From NCBI GenBank assembly GCA_902761955.1, contig CACWMM010000055.1, forward strand, positions 1-21,692: a stretch of 21,692 bases of DNA, in the 5' to 3' direction. Both the position numbers and the translations under genes were made by a program. The notes under the pieces were generated by a model. It saw nothing but the letters and a program-made list of their open reading frames with translations. It had not been told where the DNA came from and searched no databases. Source of the DNA: Parafannyhessea sp902761955 (GTDB lineage Bacteria > Actinomycetota > Coriobacteriia > Coriobacteriales > Atopobiaceae). This document shows, one piece after another, positions 16,518 to 21,692 of the stretch; the stretch's first letter is position 1; every line of letters starts with the position of its first letter.

Positions 16518-17765
16518 CTACAGGGCGCCCTTGATCATCTGGTCGCCCTCCTTCATGATGACCTCCATCTTGTCAGGCGTGAGGTCGCGGATGTTGGCCA
16601 GCGGGTCGCCGTCGATAACGAGCAGGTCGGCAAACTTGCCCTTCTCGAGGGAGCCAAACTCGTCCTCGTGGTGAACCATCTTCGCGCCGTTGAGCGTGGC
16701 GGCCACGATCGCGTCCATCGCGGGGATGTCGCAGTGCTCGACCCACGCGTACACCTCGTCCAGCGTGGTGTACCCGTACGGCGTGGAGAAGCTGAAGGAG
16801 TCGGAGCCCACGGTGAGGGTGACGCCGAGCTTGTACGCGCGGTTGAGGTTGGCGTACGAGCGCGCGATGCCCTTCTCGGCGTTGTCCTTGCCGGGCCACT
16901 TGTCCAGCTCCGGCGTCCACTCGGGAGGATACGTCGCGTACCAGCTGGGCAGGAAGCCAACGGTCGGCGTGAAGAACGTGCCCTTCTCCGCCATGAGGTC
17001 CATGGTCTTGTCGTCCAGCTCGAAGCCGTGGATGAGCTGCTCGCAGCCAAAGCGCACCGAGTCGTACGCGCCCGAGATGGAGTTGTAGGAGTGCGACCAC
17101 ACGGGGATGCCGACCATTGCGCACTCGTCGCAGACGGCCTTGATCTCCTCGGTGCTCATGAGCTGGGCGCGGCCGGAGTCCCAGCGCCAGATGCCGCCGC
17201 CGGTGACCCAGATCTTGATGGCGTCGGGGTTCTCGCGCAGGCGCATGCGGATGGCGTGACGGAGCTCCCACGGGCCGTCCACCTGGTCGCCCCAGGGGTG
17301 GCCGGTCTTGGACATCTCGAACGGCAGCCTGTGGCAGTCGCCGTGGCCGGCAGTGCGGCAGAAGCCCAGGCCGGTCGCGAAGATGCGCGGCCCCTTCATG
17401 ACGCCCATGTTCACGAGGTCGCGGATGGCGATGCCGTTGCGGCCAATCTCGCACACGGTGGTGAGGCCGTGGGTGACGGCGTCGTACGCCTGCTTCACGG
17501 CGCAGGCCTGCTTCTGGGCGACGGTCTCGATGACCCAGTCGTTGTCGTTGTCGGTGAGGTTGCCCGAGAAGTGGATGTGCGTGTCGACGATGCCCGGCAT
17601 GATGGTGCGGCCAGAGATGTCGCGCACCTCGTAGCCCTCGGGAATCTCGGTGGCGGGGCCGGCGTAGGCGATCTTCTTGTCGTCCACCAGCACCAGGCTG
17701 TCCTCGACCGGGGATGCGCCCGTACCGTCTACGAGCTTGCCACCCTTGAACGCGATCTTGCCCAT
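16518..17765 (-). CDS. Metal-dependent amidohydrolase, imidazolonepropionase/prolidase-like (COG1228 type)
   Basis: The 415-aa product is an amidohydrolase-superfamily enzyme with a beta-sandwich N-terminus (GGKLVDGTGASPVEDSLVLV) and a metal-binding barrel: H63 and H65 in DTHIHFSG, a lysine in IKIWVTGGG that may be carbamylated (about residue 175), His in VWSHSYN and LIHGFE, and Asp in VGSDSFSF. Relatives include imidazolonepropionase and Xaa-Pro/Xaa-Arg dipeptidases; the substrate is not determined. The ATG at 17765 has GGAGG seven bases upstream, and earlier in-frame starts are unsupported. It follows the APC permease gene by 86 bp on the same strand, so uptake and hydrolysis of one amino-acid-like or cyclic amide compound is a reasonable guess. 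There is no signal peptide; it should be cytoplasmic. Confidence 0.85.
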   Translation of the reverse strand: MGKIAFKGGKLVDGTGASPVEDSLVLVDDKKIAYAGPATEIPEGYEVRDISGRTIMPGIVDTHIHFSGNLTDNDNDWVIETVAQKQACAVKQAYDAVTHGLTTVCEIGRNGIAIRDLVNMGVMKGPRIFATGLGFCRTAGHGDCHRLPFEMSKTGHPWGDQVDGPWELRHAIRMRLRENPDAIKIWVTGGGIWRWDSGRAQLMSTEEIKAVCDECAMVGIPVWSHSYNSISGAYDSVRFGCEQLIHGFELDDKTMDLMAEKGTFFTPTVGFLPSWYATYPPEWTPELDKWPGKDNAEKGIARSYANLNRAYKLGVTLTVGSDSFSFSTPYGYTTLDEVYAWVEHCDIPAMDAIVAATLNGAKMVHHEDEFGSLEKGKFADLLVIDGDPLANIRDLTPDKMEVIMKEGDQMIKGAL

Positions 17766-17851
17766 AACAATACCTCCAATTCGCACAAGCCTTTGTCTCT
17801 TGCGTATCGCTAGTCGCGCGTTGCGCGCGCTTTAGCCTTGCTTTGCGGCCG

Positions 17852-19327
17852 TCAGGCCTTTGCCGCGCCGGCAGACGGATGCGTGTCCGCGGCGGCGTGC
17901 TTGTTTCCGTACAGCGCCAGGATCAGGATGCCAATGAGGACCCAGCCGCCGGTGATCGCCCACTCCACGCCGTTCAGGGCGGCGGGGCTGAACGGAAGCA
18001 CCATCAGGCCGATCACGATGGCGCCGGCGGCGATGGCGCAGGCGATTCCGGCCTTGCCGCCGTTCACCTCGTACGGGCGCGGCAGGTCGGGCTCGGTCTT
18101 GCGCAGGCGCATGCAGGCGCACGCGGCCATGGTGCACGCGAAGATGAAGCCGAGCGATGCCACGTTCGTGAGGGGCACGAGCATGTTGCGGCCGAGGAAG
18201 GGGCCAACGAGCGTCAGGACGGCCATCACGATGTTGCCGTTCTTCGGGGCGCCGGATGTGGGGTCGATCTCTGCGAAGGACTTCGGGAGCATCTCCTTGC
18301 GGCCCATGGCGAGCATCAGGCGGGTCGAGGCGCCAAAGAAGGAGTTCATGGGACCCATGGGCCCAAGCGTCGCGATGATGAGCATCGCAACATAGAAGAA
18401 GAGGTTGATGCGCTCGAGCACCGCGAGCGCGGGGACGGACGAGCGCACGAACTCGTGCCAGTCGATGATGGTGCCGAACGAGTAGATGCAGATGAGGTAG
18501 AACGCGCCGGATGCGAGAAGGGCGATGGCCGGGACAAGCCCGAACTTCTTCCAGTCGAGGTTGTCGGACGCCTCCTCCGCCTGCTGCGGGATGGTGTCGA
18601 AGCCCGCGTAGAAGAACGGGGTCATGACCAGCACGGCCACGATGCCGCCCAGAAGCGACGTCGCCTCGGTGGCAGAGCCACCCGCCGCGTGCTTGACCTG
18701 CGAGAACACGGGAAGCGCGTTCGAGGGCGAGCCGGTGGCGATAGAGATGACCATCGCGAGGATCATGCCGGCCAGAAGCGCCTTCGCAAGGAAGCTCGAG
18801 AGCTTCGCCGCGGCGCCGGCGCCACGGAAGTTGAGGAAGATCACCAGCACGGCGAAGCCGAGCGCGATGAGGGTGGGCCACAGGTACACGTCGGCGCCCA
18901 TGATGGTGTACAGCCTGACGGAGCGCAGCCACGCAAGGGCCGGGAACTCCGCGAAGCGGTCGGTCAGGAGCGTCGATATGGCGATGGCCTCCCAGGGGCA
19001 CAGCGGGGCGTTGCCCAGAAGCAGCATCCAGCCCGTGAGGAAGCCCATCTTGCGCCCGAAGGTGCGGTCGACGTACTCGATGATGCCGCCCGAGATGGGG
19101 ATCGCCGCGGTGAGCTCGCCAAAGCACATGCCGATGGGCACGAGGAATATCGCGCCGATGGCGAAGGCGATCATGGCCGGGATGGGTCCTCCGCCCAGCA
19201 CCATCCAGTCGCCTACGAGCAGTACCCATCCGGTGCCGATGATGGCGCCAAATCCGATGGTGAAGAAGTTGAAGAGCGTGAGCTCCTTCTTCATTCCGCC
19301 GGAGGTGGGGGTGTCGTTGTCTGCCAT
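17852..19327 (-). CDS. APC-superfamily amino acid permease
   Basis: The 491-aa protein is hydrophobic throughout, with about 12 predicted membrane spans, and starts with the typical APC motif FFTIGFGAIIGTGWVLLVGDW (TM1, glycine-rich unwound region). It also has PISGGIIEYVDRTFG (TM2-3) and MTPFFYAGFDTIPQQAEEA (TM6 region), standard in this superfamily. The short cytoplasmic N-terminus begins at ATG 19327 behind a strong GGAGAGGAGAGGGA. The frame is open to 19702 upstream, but that Arg-rich stretch lacks a ribosome site. It lies 562 bp from the divergent ygeY gene. It likely imports an amino acid or related amine by proton symport or exchange; substrate unknown. The amidohydrolase downstream may act on the same compound. 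Confidence 0.88.
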   Translation of the reverse strand: MADNDTPTSGGMKKELTLFNFFTIGFGAIIGTGWVLLVGDWMVLGGGPIPAMIAFAIGAIFLVPIGMCFGELTAAIPISGGIIEYVDRTFGRKMGFLTGWMLLLGNAPLCPWEAIAISTLLTDRFAEFPALAWLRSVRLYTIMGADVYLWPTLIALGFAVLVIFLNFRGAGAAAKLSSFLAKALLAGMILAMVISIATGSPSNALPVFSQVKHAAGGSATEATSLLGGIVAVLVMTPFFYAGFDTIPQQAEEASDNLDWKKFGLVPAIALLASGAFYLICIYSFGTIIDWHEFVRSSVPALAVLERINLFFYVAMLIIATLGPMGPMNSFFGASTRLMLAMGRKEMLPKSFAEIDPTSGAPKNGNIVMAVLTLVGPFLGRNMLVPLTNVASLGFIFACTMAACACMRLRKTEPDLPRPYEVNGGKAGIACAIAAGAIVIGLMVLPFSPAALNGVEWAITGGWVLIGILILALYGNKHAAADTHPSAGAAKA

Positions 19328-19740
19328 TCCCTCTCCTCTCCGTGGCCGTCGTGCGGGCGTCTGGTGGGCGGCGTGCCGGTTGCCACCGGGGTGCGCGCGG
19401 GCTTTGCGGGGCCGTTTGCGCAGGCGCTCCAGAACCGTCTGACGACCGATGTCCAAGTCCAAATGCGCGTACTTCGTGCGCGCACGGAAGATGTTCGTTC
19501 TGGTGCGCCCATGGGGAGAAGAGCTTCGCGCCCGGGTCGCCGCGAGCGGACGGGCGTCGGCCGCAAACGGGGTCGCGCCCGGTTCCAGGCGCGTGCATGG
19601 CACGCGACATCGGAATCGATTCCATGCATATTTCGAATTGGTTTCGTACAGATAACATTCGACGCGGTCCCAGGGCTCCCTCGGCAGGTCCCGGCGACGC
19701 ATACCGTTGGCGTCTTCAAACCAACCGTTTGTAGCAAAAA
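19328..19740. other. Long non-coding divergent leader with palindromes
   Basis: No credible gene lies between the permease start and the ygeY promoter; the frames here are Arg/Pro-rich with no ribosome sites. It contains GGAATCGATTCC (19612-19623, perfect 12-bp palindrome) and CTTCGTGCGCGCACGGAAG (19472-19490, a 10-bp palindromic core with complementary flanks). Both lie on the permease side and may be operator or leader-structure elements of the permease gene. I found no convincing minus-strand promoter and no known riboswitch fold. Confidence 0.4.
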
Positions 19741-19818
19741 CAAAAAGTTAGGCATTCTCGCTTGAATCGGCTTCTCACCGTGGTTTAATGGTCTTGCCAA
19801 ACAAAAAGTATGGCATAC
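19741..19818 (+). promoter_or_regulatory. ygeY-ygeW promoter flanked by two CAAAAAGT boxes
   Basis: CAAAAAGT occurs at 19741-19748 and 19802-19809 (61 bp apart). Between them TTGAAT (19762-19767) and TTTAAT (19784-19789) form a good promoter with a 16-bp spacer. The second box runs into GTATGGCATAC (19808-19818), an inverted repeat like that before ygeX. The second box would lie just downstream of the transcription start, a usual repressor position. The sequences after the second box resemble those before ygeX (both reach CAGACAA). Confidence 0.65.
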
Positions 19819-19889
19819 AGACAAAGCGTCATATCGCCAACGGGGCAACGCTCGCCTGCATGCCGCAAGGCCCGTGCAAGGAGGATCAC

Positions 19890-21272
19890 ATGAAGGACCT
19901 GGACTTCGACAAGATCAAGGCCGCGGCTAACGCCTACGGCAAGGACATGACGGCGTTCCTGCGCGCCATGATCTCTCACCCCAGCGAGTCCTGCGAGGAG
20001 GGCGAGGTCGTCGCCTGCATCAAGGCCGAGATGGAGAAGCTGGGCTTCGACGAGGTCAAGGTGGACGGCCTCGGCAACGTCATGGGCTTCATGGGCGAGG
20101 GCGAGAAGATCATCGCCATCGACTCCCACATCGACACCGTGGGCATCGGCAACCGCGACAACTGGGACTTCGACCCGTACGAGGGCTTCGAGGACGACCA
20201 GCTCATCGGCGGCCGCGGCGGATCCGACCAGGAGGGCGGCATGGCGAGCGCCACGTACGCCGCCAAGATGATGAAGGACATGGACCTCATCCCCGAGGGC
20301 TACAAGGTCATGGTCGTCGGCACCGTGCAGGAAGAGGACTGCGACGGCATGTGCTGGCAGTACATCTACAACGTCGACGGCATCAAGCCCGAGTTCGTCA
20401 TCTCCACCGAGCCCACGGACGGCGGCATCTACCGCGGACACCGCGGCCGCATGGAGATCCGCGTGGACGTGAAGGGCGTCAGCTGCCACGGCTCTGCCCC
20501 CGAGCGCGGCGACAACGCGATCTACAAGATGGCCGACATCATCTCTGACGTGCGTGCGCTCAACAACAACGGCGCCGACGAGTCCACCTCCATCAAGGGC
20601 CTCGTGAAGATGCTCGACCCCAAGTACAACCCCGAGCACTACGAGGACGCCCGCTTCCTGGGCCGCGGCACCTGCACCGTCAGCCAGATCTTCTACACCA
20701 GCCCCTCCCGCTGCGCCGTCGCCGACTCCTGCGCCATCAGCATCGACCGCCGCATGACCGCAGGCGAGACCTACAAGTCCTGCCTGAAGGAGATCGAGGA
20801 CCTGCCCTCCGTCAAGAAGTATGGTGACGACGTGAAGGTCTCCATGTACATGTACGACCGTCCCAGCTGGACCGGCGAGGTGTACGAGACCGAGGCCTAC
20901 TTCCCGACGTGGATCAACAAGGAGACCGCGCCGCACGTCAAGGCCCTCGTCGACGCGCACAAGGCACTCTTTGGCGACAAGCGCATCGGCTGCCCGAAGT
21001 CCATGGACAAGCGCGAGGGTCGTCCCCTGTGCGACAAGTGGACCTTCTCGACCAACTGCGTCTCCATCCAGGGCCGCTACGGCATCCCGTGCGTCGGCTT
21101 TGGCCCCGGCGCCGAGTCCCAGGCCCACGCGCCCAACGAGGTCACCTACAAGCAGGACCTGCCCACGTGCGCAGCGCTGTACGTCGCGGCCCTGAACCTG
21201 TACGACCCCAGCGCCGCCGACGGTGACGCGACCGAGTTCCGCGCCTCCCTCACGGACAACGACATCAAGTAG
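19890..21272 (+). CDS. ygeY: YgeY-type M20 metallohydrolase
   Basis: This 460-aa member of the M20 peptidase/deacetylase family aligns with E. coli YgeY (403 aa): SHPSESCEEGEVV, H80 and D82 in DSHIDTVGIGN, D113 in GGSDQEGGMAS, E148-E149 in QEEDCDG, E174 in STEPTDGG and H413 in QAHAPNE, a complete two-metal set. The dimerisation-domain motifs GVSCHGSAPERGDNA and TSPSRCAVADSC are also present. Extra length comes from an insertion near residues 222-256, one near KSMDKREGRPLC, and an acidic C-terminal tail. AGGAGG lies just before the ATG at 19890; the upstream in-frame start at 19788 sits in the promoter. It probably removes a carbamoyl group from a diureidopropionate-like intermediate in purine breakdown (from memory of the pathway, not shown here). 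ygeW follows 30 bp later. Confidence 0.93.
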   Translation: MKDLDFDKIKAAANAYGKDMTAFLRAMISHPSESCEEGEVVACIKAEMEKLGFDEVKVDGLGNVMGFMGEGEKIIAIDSHIDTVGIGNRDNWDFDPYEGFEDDQLIGGRGGSDQEGGMASATYAAKMMKDMDLIPEGYKVMVVGTVQEEDCDGMCWQYIYNVDGIKPEFVISTEPTDGGIYRGHRGRMEIRVDVKGVSCHGSAPERGDNAIYKMADIISDVRALNNNGADESTSIKGLVKMLDPKYNPEHYEDARFLGRGTCTVSQIFYTSPSRCAVADSCAISIDRRMTAGETYKSCLKEIEDLPSVKKYGDDVKVSMYMYDRPSWTGEVYETEAYFPTWINKETAPHVKALVDAHKALFGDKRIGCPKSMDKREGRPLCDKWTFSTNCVSIQGRYGIPCVGFGPGAESQAHAPNEVTYKQDLPTCAALYVAALNLYDPSAADGDATEFRASLTDNDIK

Positions 21273-21302
21273 CACCACGACACAACAGTAAGGAGAAACG
21301 CC

Positions 21303-21692
21303 ATGAGCGAGAAGACCATCAAGCCGTACCTGGAGCAGCTTGCCAAGCTCGACTTCAAGAACATGTACAACAACGACTTCCTGCACACGTGGGACAAGAC
21401 GACCGACGAGCTGCGCGCCATGTACCTGGTTGCCGACGCCCTCAGGAACCTGCGCGAGCGCAACATCAGCACGCGCATCTTCCAGTCCGGCCTTGCGGTG
21501 TCCAACTTCCGCGACAACTCCACGCGCACGCGCTTCTCGTTTGCCTCCGGCACCAACCTGCTTGGCCTGCAGCTGCAGGACCTGGACGAGGCAAAGTCGC
21601 AGATCGCCCACGGCGAGACCGTGCGCGAGACCGCCACGATGATCAGCTTCATGGCCGACGTCATCGGCATCCGCGACGACAAGTTCATCGGC
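21303..21692 (+). CDS. ygeW: YgeW-type knotted carbamoyltransferase, 3' truncated by the window edge
   Basis: The first 130 residues of a carbamoyltransferase; the frame is open at the right edge (family about 396 aa). It carries the carbamoyl-phosphate-binding S73-T-R-T-R77 in FRDNSTRTRFSFASG and the family block DLDEAKSQIAHGETVRETATMISFMADVIGIRDD, nearly the same as E. coli YgeW. The ATG at 21303 follows AAGGAG, 30 bp after ygeY, with no promoter or terminator between, so they form an operon. In the purine route it should move a carbamoyl group from an ureido compound to phosphate, giving carbamoyl phosphate for ATP synthesis by a carbamate kinase; the kinase is not in the window. Confidence 0.93.
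   Translation, partial: MSEKTIKPYLEQLAKLDFKNMYNNDFLHTWDKTTDELRAMYLVADALRNLRERNISTRIFQSGLAVSNFRDNSTRTRFSFASGTNLLGLQLQDLDEAKSQIAHGETVRETATMISFMADVIGIRDDKFIG

Noticed and set aside
19328..19702. N-terminal extension of the APC permease to 19702.
   Set aside because: The added residues are basic and non-conserved, and the ATG at 19327 has a strong ribosome site directly before the typical short APC N-terminus.
1..21692. CRISPR arrays, tRNA/rRNA genes, insertion sequences or attachment sites.
   Set aside because: No regularly spaced repeats, no cloverleaf candidates noticed, no transposase or integrase reading frame, and no long terminal inverted repeats were seen on reading both strands.

Overview
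The window is very G+C-rich DNA (about two thirds G+C by eye) with strong Shine-Dalgarno sites, tightly packed genes, some GTG/TTG starts, and a few sharply A+T-rich leaders. The proteins are those of an anaerobic or gut-type bacterium. A high-GC Coriobacteriia-like actinobacterium (Olsenella/Atopobiaceae type) is my best guess, but no marker gene is present to prove it.

The core is the conserved purine/uric acid catabolic gene set known from the Escherichia coli xdhABC-ygeWXY-ygfK-ssnA-xdhD region, here rearranged. From left to right on the plus strand: the 3' part of ssnA (aminohydrolase), ygfK (flavin/Fe-S oxidoreductase), a multi-cluster ferredoxin, and a fused [2Fe-2S]-molybdopterin hydroxylase of the selenium-dependent xanthine dehydrogenase/XdhD type. 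Then comes an unrelated module: a CmpB-type membrane protein and an HD-domain hydrolase (minus strand), divergent from a TetR regulator, with a palindromic operator placed on the HD promoter. Next is ygeX (2,3-diaminopropionate ammonia-lyase), broken by a small out-of-frame deletion; a 67-codon orphan gene; and xdhA-xdhB-xdhC, in which xdhB is also broken by a small out-of-frame deletion. Convergent with xdhC is a minus-strand unit of an APC permease, a metal-dependent amidohydrolase and a LysR regulator. The right end returns to the plus strand with ygeY (M20 hydrolase) and the 5' part of ygeW (knotted carbamoyltransferase).

How it fits together (inference from family knowledge): two molybdenum hydroxylases oxidise purines. 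YgfK, the ferredoxin and SsnA act on the purine ring or its first products. YgeY, YgeW and YgeX handle the ureido/2,3-diaminopropionate end of the route, giving carbamoyl phosphate, pyruvate and ammonia. The electron-transfer role assigned here to the ferredoxin is a hypothesis.

The most interesting non-coding signal is a matched promoter architecture in front of ygeX and ygeY. Two CAAAAAGT boxes, 58 and 61 bp apart, flank equivalent -35/-10 elements, and a GTAT-N3-ATAC inverted repeat lies next to one box in each. This looks like the operator set of an undescribed pathway regulator. No tRNA, rRNA, CRISPR array, insertion sequence or origin was seen.
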